From Cryptomeria japonica (Eukaryota; Streptophyta; Pinopsida; Cupressales; Cupressaceae), in contig NC_081415.1 in the NCBI RefSeq assembly GCF_030272615.1, positions 603,405,644-603,469,643 on the forward strand: a DNA stretch of 64,000 nt, in the 5' to 3' direction. The notes beneath the pieces were generated by a model. It did not search any database. It was not told where the DNA came from and saw nothing but the letters and a program-made list of their open reading frames with translations. Shown here piece by piece: positions 1 through 12,800 of the stretch. Position 1 is the first letter of the stretch; each line of letters starts with the position of its first letter. The translations under genes and the position numbers were made by a program.

Positions 1-854
1 GGTTAAAGCTACCCTATTAAGGGATTTCTCAACTATTGAATTGGTTAGAGATCAATAGGTATTATAATGATCTGGTAACAACACTCAATGCCAATGCAGA
101 TTCGCTTAAGCTCCTCTTCACCTTCTACACTTACACTCTGCAAGTATCACTTCTCTCCTTTGGTCTGGCAAGAATCACGTATCTCTTCTCTTGTATATAC
201 ACACACAATTTTTGCCAACAACCTCAGAAAGAGACACAACATCGACCTTATAGGAAAACAGATAGGTCGGTAGCATAAACCCTAAACCCTAAACCTATTA
301 GGTTAAGGAATTCAAACGGTTCAATCCTGACCATTGAACACACTGCATTAAATGCAACAATCTTGATCCAATCTCAAGACATTCTCCATCATTTGTTTTC
401 CACCGATTTCATGGTGGCTGATAACCCATCACACGTTATCACCATTTACAGACTTTGCACATTCCCAAGGTAGATAGGTAGATAGGAACAATCTCCTTCA
501 TGCAAGATCCTTCACGTGCACAAGGCTGACATGGAAACATGATATGTTCTTCGTTACAATGCTAACTCATCACACAAAGTCATCAGTTGAGTCACACAAG
601 CTTGAAACACTTCAACCGGAAACCCTGAAGTTGAGACTACCAACCAGTAGTCATACAATGCTTCCATGTGCTAGTTTCCATAACCATATGCCAGTTCATC
701 TTGAATGAACACACTACTTCACTTTGGCACAAATGCCAGTTCACAATGTTATACCGATTCTCACATATGCCGGTTCTCACCTCTTCAGCATATTGACATC
801 AATGACAACATACAATTTCATTATGTCCTCATACCGGTTCACATAATGCCAACA
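1..854 (-). repeat. Copia-type LTR fragment, cut by the window edge
   Basis: This stretch resembles 44107-44925 (inner LTR J1) in order and wording, including the CCCTAAACCCTAAACCT block at about 280 and a terminus reading ATGCCAACA at 854. On the minus strand that terminus is TGTTGGCAT, the same LTR 5' end as element A at 51109. The rest of the LTR lies before base 1. No polypurine tract follows 854, so this is a 5' or solo LTR, not a 3' LTR. Short open frames here are not coding. Confidence 0.7.
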
Positions 855-2249
855 TGGTCCACTTCTCATTCTTTCTCACCACTAGAATGTTTAGTGCTGA
901 CTTATTTTAGATCTCTATTTTTGTCGACTTTGAATATTATGTTTCTAAGAGAGTATATATATGAGGATGATCTGAATGAGTTAGTGTGGCAATTGTGTGT
1001 GGCATTTTTATGGAAGATATTTGAGATTGAAAAGGAAATATCTTATTCTTGATGATATACAAAGTGTGTTGGTATTGAGGAACCAAAAGCAGTTTGGTAT
1101 TATAGATTGTGTTGTAGTGGTGGATTATATTTCTCTCTTTCTTTCTTTCTTTGACAACGAGCCCTTTTCTGGGTAGTGTGCCCACCTATAGTGAGAATTC
1201 TAGTAGTGAGTCATCCCCTGTAAAAATCATCTTAATTGGTGTCACATTAATAGGTCTTATATTTTAAGAACTTACATTCTTTGTGGTTTTTTCGTTCTTC
1301 GGTTTTCTGTGTCATATCTAGTGTTCATTGCATGATCTATCTTGTGTATGTGTTTTTATGTTATTTCTATATTTAATTAATTTTATTGGTTGTTCTAGAT
1401 GTGTGAAAACATTGAAGAATCTGGTTAAGTTGTCAACAGATTTGCCCCTCTCAGAGTTGCTCAGATATTCAACATTGTCTTGATTTTTCACTCTTATGAT
1501 ATCAATTTAATAGAATTGATCCTTAAATCATGTGTGATTATACTCTTTTAATGATCTATGATGTGTTAATTTGATATCATTTTGTGTCAATATGATGAAC
1601 TAAGTGGATATAAATGAATGAAAATTTGGATTAGTTAGGAAATTATTGTCTCAGTCAAGCCTTAATAGGTACTTCTTGTTGAAAGATATAAATGTTATTT
1701 TATGTGTTTATTGTACTTAATGAATTTTGTTCTCTTTTTAACAATGAAGAGATAGTGGTATCATGTGCTTATATTTTGGAGATGGCATCATTCATATTTG
1801 AAGTTTAGGTTCTCAAGTTGACAAAGCTTTGGCACATCTGCTTAGTTCTAGGTTTTCTTTTTTTGTATTTCCTTTTATCCCTTTTGCCACTGAAAAATAA
1901 TTGAAGAGTCGACTTCTAAAATATCAAATAAATTTTACTAAAATGTAGCAAGTCCCACATTCACTAAACTTCCCATAAGTTTGTTTATTACTATGTGTTA
2001 ACTTCAAGATGAATAGTTCTTTTTTTGGCATGTCGAGTGGGACCTCAAATATTAAACCTTAAATGGGTATATGAGTCATAGGCCTATTGTTTTCTTGTTT
2101 ACCAACTATAGCCCAGTCCAAAGTTATTAGGCAAGCTACTCCACAAGTCGAAGTGCAAGTACACCTCTACCACAAATTGTCACCTAGGATAATGGCACTC
2201 CACTAATTTCCCTTACTACCCCAGATCAATGATATCCTATCCCTACCTC
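855..2249. other. AT-rich DNA with no recognisable gene
   Basis: I see no conserved protein motif on either strand. The tract holds a CTTT microsatellite at 1131-1152 and long T/A runs. It may contain old LTR sequence, but I cannot pair it with any other copy in this window. Confidence 0.5.
1131..1152. repeat. CTTT microsatellite
   Basis: The sequence runs TTCTCTC followed by four consecutive CTTT-type units, a simple-sequence repeat. Confidence 0.85.
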
Positions 2250-2476
2250 AACATTAAAAGCCTTACCTAAGCTTACAAGAGAAGATTTCAAGACACTTGT
2301 AGAACATTTGCAAGATGTAGCTAACTATTATATAGTTCTTAATGCCATAAAGAAGAATGTTTCTCTTAGACTACTCATAACCTATTTCAATGAAAACGGT
2401 AAAATCACAAAGTTGTCTCATACTTTTATACTTGCGAGATGGCCTATGTTGATTCAACTTTTTAAATTGAATCAAT
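2250..2476 (+). pseudogene. Possible gag N-terminal fragment (gypsy)
   Basis: One plus-strand frame stays open for about 75 codons from 2250 and reads as a soluble helical protein. It lies upstream of, and on the same strand as, the clearer gag fragment at 3298. I infer that both belonged to one gypsy gag later split by AT-rich DNA. Taken alone it is unconvincing. A short inverted repeat, TTGATTCAA with TTGAATCAA, sits at 2449-2475 near its end. Confidence 0.3.
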
Positions 2477-3297
2477 AGAAAGTGAAATATATGTTTTTTA
2501 TTTTTAAATGATGTAAATTAATAAATGTATATTTTTTTTGTGGATTTTATGTTTGTAATTTTTAAAAAAATTTAAAAACTTATTTGAATATACTCTCTTA
2601 AAAAGTAAACACTATAATTTAGTTGCTAATAAAATATTGAAATTGAAGTTACACGAAGCATCACACTTTTATATAGTAAATTTTACCTCTTTCTCCTCAA
2701 TTTTTTTGTGTATATTTATAACTTGAAACTTTAGTGGAAAAATATATATTTAACTTTTTTTACATGTATATATATTATTCAAATTTTTTTGAAAAGTTGT
2801 GTATACTAGAATATAACTTGAAGTTAATTTTAGTATTTTTCCTTTCCAAGATAATCAAACTTATATTTTAGTGGTGATGACCTACTTTCAATAAAAATAA
2901 AAAATAAAATATAAAAATGAATTAAAATATTAAAATATATATTTTGGAAAATTCACTTATAAATCTTTAAAAGGGTATTTTTACATTTCAAAATAATATT
3001 ATTTATAAGAGTAGTTGTTGAAACATTGAGTTTTAAAAAAAAAAATTAAAAATTTGGTAATTAGACTCAAAGTGGTATAAAATATACATTTAGTAGATAA
3101 TTAGAATTAGAAAAGTCATGGCCCATTTATGAGATAGCTATAATGCATCTATATATACCATATGTTTGACTAAAATTGATTTTTAGAATTACTTAAACTC
3201 ACTTGTTCTTATAAGTTGGCCTGAAACGTGACACAATTTTGTGTTTTTACCCGAAAGGAACAAGACTAGTATAGATCTTTGCCTGAAAATTATATAG
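2477..3297. other. Very AT-rich stretch between two gag fragments
   Basis: About 820 bases are dominated by A/T runs, with no open frame of note and no recognisable LTR motif. It lies between gag-like pieces and may be an old inserted element. I could not find convincing terminal repeats. Confidence 0.4.
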
Positions 3298-4330
3298 AAG
3301 ATTAGGATGCACTCAAGAATCTCTTCTTTGATAGATTTTTTGAAAAGGGATATTGTTCATCCCTCCTACAACAATTGATAAGTATTAAAAGAGCCCCACA
3401 AAAATTCATGATAGACTTTAATACCTATTTCCACAAGTCAGGGGAAATAATTCCCTTAGTGGATCATCCTTCTACTACAATGGATTTTCATTCTTTCTTA
3501 AAGCTTTCAATCTAGATATATCAATGATAATCTAGTCATTCAGAGGTAACATTTTTCCATAAGCATATGAAGTAGTAGTGGGAAAAAATAAAATTGATAG
3601 ATGCTAAAAGGCTCCCGCCAAGATAACCCATGTCGGTGTTTCCCAAGTTCTCAATTCCAACTGAAGTAGAAGCAACTCCTAGCACATCAGCACCACCTTA
3701 ATCAATGTGTGTTTATCTGAGTGCATGCTAGATTAATACCATTCCTCCACCCTCTTTGGTAGCAAAGATAAGTTATATGAAGAACCTGTTGAGAATATTT
3801 TTATATTAACTCATTAATATTAAGTGTCAGCAATATATGCCACCAAAGCCACCATATCAAGTCTATCAAGGGACGAGACCCCCATTTCAACAAAACCAAT
3901 ATCAAAGAGGCGTCAAAACAAAAAAATAACCCCAACCTCTTAACTAGATCATTCCATTTCCTACTCCTCTCTAGGCCATACCTTCAAATCTAAATATAGA
4001 GTTAGTTGTTGGACATAACAATTTGGCAAATGGTTGTGATGCCTTGTATATCTTGTGTTTTGATGCATACATGCCTTCTAATTGTATGTAAGGTAATTTA
4101 CAACAAACATTGGTAGAGCAATGTTCCCAAGGTATTGACTTCTTAGATGCAAGACATCTCTCTGGAAGAAAAGGCAAAAATTTCTCTAGATTATGCCCTT
4201 TTATCCTATATGGAAAAGGAAGAAATTTTATTCACAAATGACGTGTCTACATCAAAAACTCCATAGTTCCAATACAATTATAATGCTTGTTTAAAGTACA
4301 AATATACCAAATAACTCTTTCCTCAAACTT
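3298..4330 (+). pseudogene. Decayed gypsy gag fragment
   Basis: The plus strand at about 3300-3600 carries the gypsy gag signature: an LKNLFFDRFFEKG-like start, a QQL..IKRAPQKFMIDFN..FHK core, then a leucine/phenylalanine segment. The wording parallels the gag core of the Tat-like element at 20320-20547 (FNNIKKFDNEMVTNFNARF). About 3840-3930 encodes a proline/glutamine-rich tract typical of the gag C-terminus. Several in-frame stops and shifts break it. No zinc knuckle is visible. It ends shortly before the LTR of element K. Confidence 0.5.
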
Positions 4331-4401
4331 AATAGCCTAAAGAAACTTTTGAGAAACCTCTTGTTTTTATAGTAGTGGTTCAACCTTTCCAAAAGACAAA
4401 A

Positions 4402-5152
4402 TGGTGTAGGAGCATCCTCGGTTCCTTGTAATCTTGCATCAACCAACAACATTTCTTTTTAGTTTGTTTTCTGTTTTGCAGCTTTAGCATTTCTTCTTGC
4501 ATTTTCTCATTGGATCTTGTGGAGATAGATTTTTCTTGTAATCATGATTATCTTCCTTATTTCTGAACCATAGGACATTTGGGTCTTTTCCAACAAGTTA
4601 TCACTTGTGGATTCTGAGACAATGTTATGGCTTAGAACACTGGAACTGCTTGGACCTATTTTCTATTGGTGAATCTTGCATATCCTTTTTTTGTAGCTTG
4701 TGGATCCTTGGTGTGTGGCCGACCTTCCCTCTGGTCTGCGATTATTCATTTGGATTTTTCAAAGGATTTTCATTGGCGAAGGCTGACATGGTGTTTTTAC
4801 ACGTTTCATCATGTTCATCATTTTTTTATTCTTCTTGGGCTGACCCAGATCCCTCTAGACCATATAAATCAATATAACTAAGAATCATAATTCATTAAAG
4901 GGAATATAGGAGATATATCTAAAGACTTAGAGGTCCATAGATGACTGATTCTATAATTGAGCATGTGTGTAACAAGCCAATGAGTGGAATCTTGTAGTCC
5001 GGATGTTACCGACCATTTGTAATTAGTTTTTATGATCTAATTCATTCAGTTTTGCATTTCCTCCATCATCATGTCTTGCTTTTGTTGTGTTTAATCTTGC
5101 TACATGGTCCAAATAGATCTCATTGAGGTCTCTCGTAACTATGACTACACCA
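4402..5152 (+). repeat. 5' LTR of gypsy element K
   Basis: A 751-base LTR begins TGGTGTAG and ends CTACACCA, a perfect 8-base inverted terminal repeat. A PBS follows within three bases and a gag follows on the same strand. The terminus TGGTGTAGGAG is shared with the LTRs of chromodomain element F (minus strand, 35453 and 41698), so the two belong to related gypsy lineages. The matching 3' LTR is missing because K is truncated at 7081. Confidence 0.75.
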
Positions 5153-5154
5153 AG

Positions 5155-5166
5155 TGTTATCAGAGG
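5155..5166 (+). other. Primer-binding site of element K
   Basis: TGTTATCAGAGG differs at two positions from TGGTATCAGAGC, the site complementary to the 3' end of plant initiator Met-tRNA. It lies two bases past the LTR end, the expected place. Confidence 0.7.
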
Positions 5167-5223
5167 GAAATTTCATACTAGAAATTGCATTTTCCTGAAG
5201 ATTTTATTCTAGGGTGGTAGACT

Positions 5224-7081
5224 ATGGATCCAACTTGCAGCTACAGATGAAATAGGAATGATGGAGCACATGGAAATGTAGACCCTGTTGTGATGGAAAT
5301 GTTGGGAGTAATTGCAGTCTGATTAGAAGCTATTGAAACATTATAGAGAAGAGGTCAAAATATTAATGATGTGAGTGAATATGAAGAAGAAGAAGCACTA
5401 GTGAACAAGTAACAAACCCACCAGCAATCGATTTGGATGAAGAGAGGTTCTTGAGGGTTTTGAGTAGGGTGAACACCAAACCACATTTTACCCCACCTGA
5501 GTATGACAGGAGGTTGGATCCAGATTAATTAATGGATTATATCTTAGATATGGAGAAGTATTTTAATATTTAGAAAACCACAAAAGAAACAAAGGTAAAA
5601 TATGCTTGTACTAGTTTGAAAGGTCATGCATCTCTTTGGTGGGAACATTTGTAGGTTGATAGATAGAGAAGAGGAAAACATATGATCAAATCATGGGAGT
5701 GGATGGTTGCCAAGTTGAAATTAAAGTTTATGCCAACTGATTATCAAGTAAATCTATTCTAAAAGTTGCAAAATTGAAGCAGAAAGAGTCTACTGTGAAG
5801 GAGTATACTGAAGAATTCTATAAGTTGAATATCAGATCCAGACATGTTGATGATGAGATTGAACAAGTTGCAAGATATTTGAATGGATTGCAGATGTTTG
5901 TACAAGATGAACTCAGTTTGATCAAGCTGTAGAGTGTTGAAGAAGCTTATCAATATGCCCTGAAAGAGGAAGAGAAGTTGAACAAAAGACATGAGAAAAG
6001 ACAAAGAGGTAGAGATGGAAGTTTTTCTGAAGGAAGATTTCAAGGAGGGAGAGGATGTTCTGGAGGAAGAGGAACTTGTAAAGATTAGAACAAGGACAAA
6101 GACATAAAAAAGGAAGGTATTTCATACCGGAAGGATTAAATAAATTTCTATCAGAAAAGAGAACCTGATGGTTACTAGAATGAGGGTTTTGGAAAAGATG
6201 ACAGAAGACAAGATAAGAGAGTGTTTTAGAGGAAATTGCTTTAAGTGTGGAGGAGAAGGACATTGTTCTTTTGAATATAAGAAGACAAAGAACACTGGGA
6301 GAATAACATTGGTAGAAGAAAGCCCCACTAGATCAGCTAACAAATAGGAAGATGGAGAATTGTTTATGATGAGGAGAGATTTATGTCATACCAGAGAGGA
6401 TGAATAACCCTTGTAGAGGAGAAATTTGTTCAAGACCAGACATAAGGTATCCAGTAAGTGTTGTAAAGTAGTTATTAATGGTGGTAGTTCTAATAATCTC
6501 ATTTTAAAAGAAATGGTGAATAAATTAAATTTGGAAAGGTTGAGACACCCTAAGACTTATTAGACAACATGGATTTAATATGATCATAAGTTGTTAGTAA
6601 GTGAAAAATGCTTGGTAAAATTGAAAATTGGAAATTATCATGATGAAGTTTTGTGTGATATTATGCCTATGTATATTTGTCACATTCTATTGGGAAGACC
6701 TTATCAATTTCATAGATAGTAAATACATGATGGAAGGAAAAACATATACACTATTGTAGCGAATGGGATGAAACAAACCTTGTTATCATTGGAGGATCCC
6801 CTAAAGAGTGAAGTTTGTATGAATGCTAGAATCTATTTGGTGCATGGAAGGAAATTATTGGATGGAATGAGACATGATAATGTGTGTTTTTCCTTAGTCC
6901 CTAAGAAGACTGAGAACCTAGAGCATGAAGAACAACTGAAAGAGATAAAGTAGTTGCTGACAAAGTATGAAGACATCATTTCAGATAATTTGCTTGATGG
7001 ATTACCACTTGTGAGGATTAGCAGTCACTGCATGAACCTGATTCCTGGAGCTAGTTTGCCTAACAAATAAAAACTCAATTG
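5224..7081 (+). pseudogene. Gypsy element K gag-protease, truncated at the RT start
   Basis: Gag and protease of a Ty3/gypsy element are spread over several frames with many stops. The gag core (SLKGHASLWWEHL, about 5610-5655) is followed by a basic region at about 5990-6060. A CCHC knuckle at 6238-6282 (CFKCGGEGHCSFEY) has its last Cys changed to Tyr. The retropepsin at about 6450-6720 reads INGGSSNNL where the family has a D-S/T-G active site, so the catalytic Asp is lost, and it ends with the usual LLGRPYQF motif. The polyprotein then reaches the first residues of RT (SLPNK) and stops abruptly at about 7081, where element I begins. K cannot move itself. Confidence 0.8.
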
Positions 7082-7876
7082 GTTGATGAGACTGAGCTAT
7101 TGCGAAGCATTCAGTTAGCATAGGAGAGATTGGAAGAACTGAGGATAAAGAAGGAGAAGGATGTCATTCAGTTTGTTGTTGACACCCTTTCCAATCTAAT
7201 CCTAGGTACTAACCTCCCTAGTACCAATTCCTCACTGGCCAAGCTCAAACTTCTTTGCATAGTCATGGATGACTAGATACAATGTTTGGAAGATGTTGCC
7301 CAGACCACTGCAAAGAAAAATCATGAAAAGGCACTCACAGTTGCCTTAGTAAAACAAATGGATGAAGACAGGGCAAAACTGATTAAGGAAAAAGATGATA
7401 TAAGTTTAGCTATGGGTGAAGGTAACCTATTTTTGAGTAAAATATGTCAGCCTCATCTATTTTGTGAAGATACTCTAAAACAGAAGATTCAATTACAATC
7501 GGATTTACAGAAGTATATCAATAACTTCAAACTACCCTATGATCTGTTCACAGCCTATGGAAAAGTTGTTCATATTTACCAGCATCAGATTACAAAGCTT
7601 GACTCAAAGGTCTGCCATCGGACTCGAGATCTATAGGAACTTTAGTTGCTCATATTGCCAAAATTGCAGGTTCTTCAAAAGTGCTTCCTAAACTTGGAAG
7701 CTATTACTATGACACAAGAAATGAGCACCATCGATGCAATGGAAGAATTAGCCTTCTAGATGAAGACCGAGAGTGAAATTATTGCCTCACTTCTTGAGTC
7801 ATGGTCTTCAAACATGAAAAAATTTATTCAAACCTTTAAGTCTCTTTTTGAAAAGTTTCACTCTTTATTGTTATGA
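7082..7876 (+). pseudogene. Helical C-terminal part of an accessory ORF, element I
   Basis: From 7082 the plus strand encodes a long helical, charged protein segment with a few in-frame stops. The best open piece is 7286-7636 (EKALTVALVKQMDEDRAKL, then a Leu-rich segment). It ends at a TGA at 7874-7876. It holds the same place as the helical C-terminal regions of the accessory proteins of A (51430-52140) and C: last ORF, followed by polypurine tracts and a 3' LTR. I infer the same kind of element in the opposite orientation. The N-terminal part is missing, replaced by element K. Confidence 0.55.
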
Positions 7877-7934
7877 ACACATACTCTATTTTATATTGTT
7901 CAAAAATGGGAATATTTTGCATTACTTTGTCATT

Positions 7935-8128
7935 GTTGGCAAAGGGGGAGTAGTGTATCTTAAATATTTTTTTGCAAGCATTATAATTTCATACTTGTAA
8001 TTTTTGCAAAGGGAGTAGTATATATGCTTAAGGGGAGTAATTTTGATTACAACATCTATTTTTTGTTTTGTAAGCACTTAGATGTCAAAAATTTTCTAAG
8101 TGGTGCCATCAATGCCAAAGGGGGAGAT
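7935..8128 (+). promoter_or_regulatory. Polypurine tract array of element I
   Basis: Three G-rich tracts precede the 3' LTR: GGCAAAGGGGGAG at about 7937, CTTAAGGGGAG at about 8027 and GCCAAAGGGGGAGAT at 8114-8128. The last directly abuts the LTR start TGTTGC at 8129 and is the functional primer position for plus-strand synthesis. The three-part layout recurs in elements A and C. Confidence 0.75.
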
Positions 8129-8847
8129 TGTTGCTATTTTGATTACTTGTGATTGTCATTGATGGACACACACTTATTAGTGTATGTGTTATTCTCAACC
8201 GATAGCCATTCCAACCAGTATTGCATGTCATTATGAAGATCTCAAAGCGGAATGAAGACCCCGAGTGATAGTTAATCTTTTGATTGGAACACTATGTTCT
8301 AAGTTTTCTAGTCTTCACTTGTCAACTGGTAATCGGTATACTTCGTTAACTGGTATAATGTGTGATGATTTATCATCCACCAACACTTTGGTGGTGTTTC
8401 TGTGTTGTGTTACCAAATATTTCTAGATGCACTGTACCTAGGAAATTGTAGTCTAATCTTATTGGACCAACATGAAATTAGGTTCATATATGAGGACATC
8501 ATGTCTAGCGTGTTAGGAAGTGTAATGTGCAAACAAAGATAAGGTCTGTGCAAGAAAAGGTCTCACATAACAAAGATAGAGAGTGTGAAAATATAGAACA
8601 CTGAAGTAATGCTAAAATGCATTAATAAGAAGCTGCCAAGGATCTAATCAAGCATTATGTTCTACTATCTAGATCATTCACTTGTTTATTACTAATATCT
8701 TTGAAAAGTTTGAAACCCTTAACCAGGTAGGCCCAGCAAATCTTATTGTAAATCCTCTAACAAGGTGGTTCATAGTTGTGGATCTAAAATCCTCTAACAG
8801 CGTAGTCTTTAACAGGATTTATCTCCTAATATAGATCTGGATTCTAT
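8129..8847 (+). repeat. 3' LTR of element I, first part
   Basis: The LTR starts TGTTGC right after the polypurine tract and runs to 8847, where the giant Tat-like element has inserted. The LTR resumes at 28455. The first part has no coding frame. Near the break it carries repeats of the form CCTCTAACA and TTTAACAGGAT. Confidence 0.75.
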
Positions 8848-9800
8848 TGTCTTCAAAATCTTCTTCACTTCAACATCCTTAAATAAAATGATTGAACTCT
8901 GTGCAGAAGAGATATCAAAGGTAAGGAAATTCTTAGGACAACATATGACAAGGTTTTGATCTAACCTTCTACACTTCGGAATTATTCAGAGTCCAGGCAG
9001 GTATACCTTTGTGAACTATATTCACACCTTCAAAGAAAATAAATCCACGGCAAACCAGTCCAGAAAACCAGAGGATCCAATCACCTTGAAACTAACTGAA
9101 ACAAAGGAATGAAAATTATACTCATATTTAGTATTGTGGCCTACAAAACATGCAATAGACAACTTCAATCAATACCAGTGCCTTATCCAAGGTCACAGAG
9201 TCATCTAAATTCAGACAATACTCCCCAAACAAAATATCTTTACACATCCCATTGACTCGGCTTCTATTAATCCTTATACGTGCCTGACACTTACAAGAAT
9301 TTATGAAGAATTTATGCATATCAAATTAAACTATGATCATCAAGATTCAAAGTACCCTACAAAGAATTTACTAGTAGGAATGATCCCCTTATCTTTAATT
9401 CCCTCCTAAAGAGAAAAGCTAGCAAACACATCTACTTGAAAATTACCTTGCAACCCCATTCAAACAAAATAACCCTGGATTATTCAGAATGAAAACAGTA
9501 AACAAATTGCAAACACATTTGAAGATGACACAAAGTTTTAGTCAAAGCCGATGGTCTGTATATTAATATATTCTTCAAGAAACTATTACAAAAACTTTAG
9601 AATTTTCTCCATTACACTTAGAAAAGCTTAGATATGAATTTCTACATCATTTTCTTACAATTCTTTTGCGATCCCCTTCTCTCTAGTCTTGGTATCAATT
9701 TATATCAATATGGCTGCACAAAGCTTTGGACCTTCCTAGGAGAGTTTGTTACAATCATTTCTTTTCAAAAATGAAGTTACAAAGCCTTTTACAAAAATAG

Positions 9801-12800
9801 TTACAAGTCCTTTTCGGCCTTTGCAGCTTCTTCAACAGGCTGTTTGGTTGCAACTTCTTCTACCTTTTTAGGGGTTCTCTTTAACTATTCCGAATCATGG
9901 GTGGAATATTTTGTTGTCCACTCATCATACACATCATCATTTGGCCACGTGAAATTTATCACTTTATTCTTGGCCTTGGTCAACCTTTTCCAGAAGTTTC
10001 TGATCTTGTTGACTTCTGAATTGAGAAAATCATAATGTGATTTAATTTTCTCTATCTCTTGAATTGTCACAACAAAGAAGGAAGCATCATCTAAATCAAT
10101 AATTCCTTTAATTCTGGCTGATAGTTTGGCCTCTAACTCCTTGAGCCACTCTTGTTTGTCCTTCAGTTGATCTGGGCTAACAAAAACTCCTGGGAGCAAC
10201 TCAAAAACTTGATCAGCATACTCCTTTTTGCACAAGTTAATTTTCCTATCAGCATTATCCATCACTTCTGCTAATTTTACTAACTCTTTGGTGATGTCAC
10301 AAGTGGATTTGATGATAGGATTGGCCCCTACTACATCATAAGATGCACAAATAAACTCTAAATCCTACTCTCTAGGCTTCCACTTGTCAAAAATAGGTGT
10401 CAAAATGGCCTTATCTCCCTTGAGCTCATTCCATATATCCAAAATTTTACCTACATTATTGTATAGTAGTGAGGCATTCACCATGTCTGCAAAACTTGTA
10501 ACAGTAGCCTTTACTCTTTCCTCATACTTATTTGCATACAGGGCTTGAGACTGTTTTAAATTCTCTAATTCTTGGGGAGTAATCTCAATCATTTCGGAGC
10601 TGGAAGGTGCGGGAGATGGTGGGAACTCAATGATAGGGCTGGTTGGTTGAGCTTTGGCAAGAGAAGAGGACAACATCAGTGTTGAAGATTCTCCTTGATG
10701 ATACTGTCCTGGTAGTTGCTTCTGCAATTTAGCAATGATGCTATCTCTATTCCTTACCTCTTCTTGGGCACTAGTGTAGGCTTTTAAAATTGTCCCCAGC
10801 TTAACCTGGAGATCTGCCTTTTCCTTAGCCTCCCTTTCTGCTACTGCACCACTAAATTTTGTAGTTTCTAATACAGTGCTAGCGGCTTCCACTACCCCAG
10901 TAGTCTACACTCTCTTCACCATCATTCCTCTAAGGTAACTTGACCCTGATGTGTCCTTCTTCTTCTTATTTTCATCTCTTTTTAGAGACCACATGACTAA
11001 TGCAGCATTGCCTTTACTGAAAGTGACTCCCTCCATAGGTTTTGTCTCCTTTCTTACTACTTCCAGGACTAAAGCATCTGCTATGTCCTATTTGTGGAGA
11101 ATGAGTACCCCGGCTTGAGGCACCATGTCTCTTCCTTGCTGAGGAGTGACAGTCTTAAATTCTTCCACCTTTTCTTGCTTTATTTCCTCCTCAACTGTAA
11201 CTGGATCTTTATGAGGCTGCTCACCTTTCCTTTTCTCACACCTTGCATTGTATTTGTCAATGCTCTGCTTCCATATAAATTGCATGAATACTTTTGATGT
11301 GATAAATTTGTCATTGGCCAGGAAATATTCACTAGCTTGTTTGATCTCAGGATCCCATTCTTGGCCTTTGAATTCATTGATAGTGATATTCATTTCAACA
11401 GCTAGGGGCTCTTCTAGCATTCCCTCCTCTACTTCATCATATGTGTAGGTAATTTCTCCTTGACTGCCTAACTACAACAGTTGCTCATCTGCTGCCTATT
11501 CATCTCCTATATGGATAGGAGATTGAGATGGAGAGTACAAAGGTTCTTCAGATTGTACCTATTTTCCCACTCTTTGTAGTAGGCATAAGCACACTGCAAT
11601 TAGATTTCTTGTGCAACATATAATCACCAAGAGGGATTGTTCTAGCAGATGCAGACCTACTCAAAATTAGTCTTACTTTCTCAGGGTTATTCTTTATTAC
11701 AACCTCCCTCTTTTCTTTTAATGTTTGCATCACCTCCTCAAAACTAAGAATCAAAAACTTCATCTTCTTTGCAAAGGGGTGAAAACTAGATAAAGGGTCA
11801 TAGCTCATATCAAATTGACACACCAAGTCAAAGGATTTTTTATAAGCCACCCACTTTTCTTTTCTGGGCTCTTGTTCATCCAAATCAAACTCATTTCTAA
11901 TGAGGTCTTCAGAAAACTGAAATTGATGGGGTTTAGCTTTTCATATTGCCCTCTTCCTAAATATACCATTGAAGAAGTCTTCAGGGTCAGCACATCGGGA
12001 GACTGCAGTTGACAAATCATATGGCTGAAGGAAATATTCAAAACATTTCCAACCTCCTTTCGTTATCACAAATTGGTGTGCCACAATAATTGTAGGGAAA
12101 ATTGTCCCCTTACCTCTGCCTATCAATTCTGCTTCCTACATAGCACCAATCTACCTAAGAATCTCTTTAATTCCCACTTTAAGAGGCACCTGATAAGGTA
12201 ACAAAAAAGGGGTACCTGTGAAACCATATATTCTAAAAACTGTGGAAACAGGGTATAGGTAGATATCAGCCCAATTGTGGACAATTTTTATGTCCTCTAC
12301 AAACTCTTGTGGCCTTATGAATTCCAAAAGCACCTTGGGAACTCTTGGATTCTTTGAACAGATAAGGGTCCTAATTTTTTATGCAAAACATTTAGCAAAC
12401 CTTAGAAAACTTGCATCTTCTTTGTCCCATGATAGAACTGTGCTGCATAATTGCACTGGCATCTTTTCTCCATCTTTCTCTTTCAGAAGATCTATCCCAC
12501 TTGCAAAATAATCATCACCCTTGAATAAAAACAAATGCGTAAGAAGGGAATACCACCCAAAATTCCTATCTACTTTCCCGCTCTTTATCCCTATCAATCC
12601 ATTATGGATAGCATCACTGATAAAAGAAGCATAATCAAAGGTTATTGCCATAGAAGGATTCAACATCTGAGCAACCATCAACATGTAGTGAGTAGGCATA
12701 CTTGCCCCAGCATCCTCTGCTAGGATTTGGCAAAGTGACCAGTATAATCCTTTAGCCCTAAGGGTAAACAAATTTAGAGAGAAAGACTCTTTAGTGTTAG

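Noticed and set aside
276-294. CCCTAAACCCTAAACC resembling plant telomere repeat (also 44380-44398)
   Set aside because: Only about two units, and both copies lie at the same place within related LTRs, so they are part of the LTR and not telomeric DNA.
705-1052. 115-codon plus-strand frame
   Set aside because: It overlaps the LTR end and AT-rich DNA and shows no domain. Related LTR J1 does not preserve it.
8843-8847. Target duplication of the Tat-like element
   Set aside because: The left flank TCTAT and right flank GATTC do not match, so I did not annotate a duplication.
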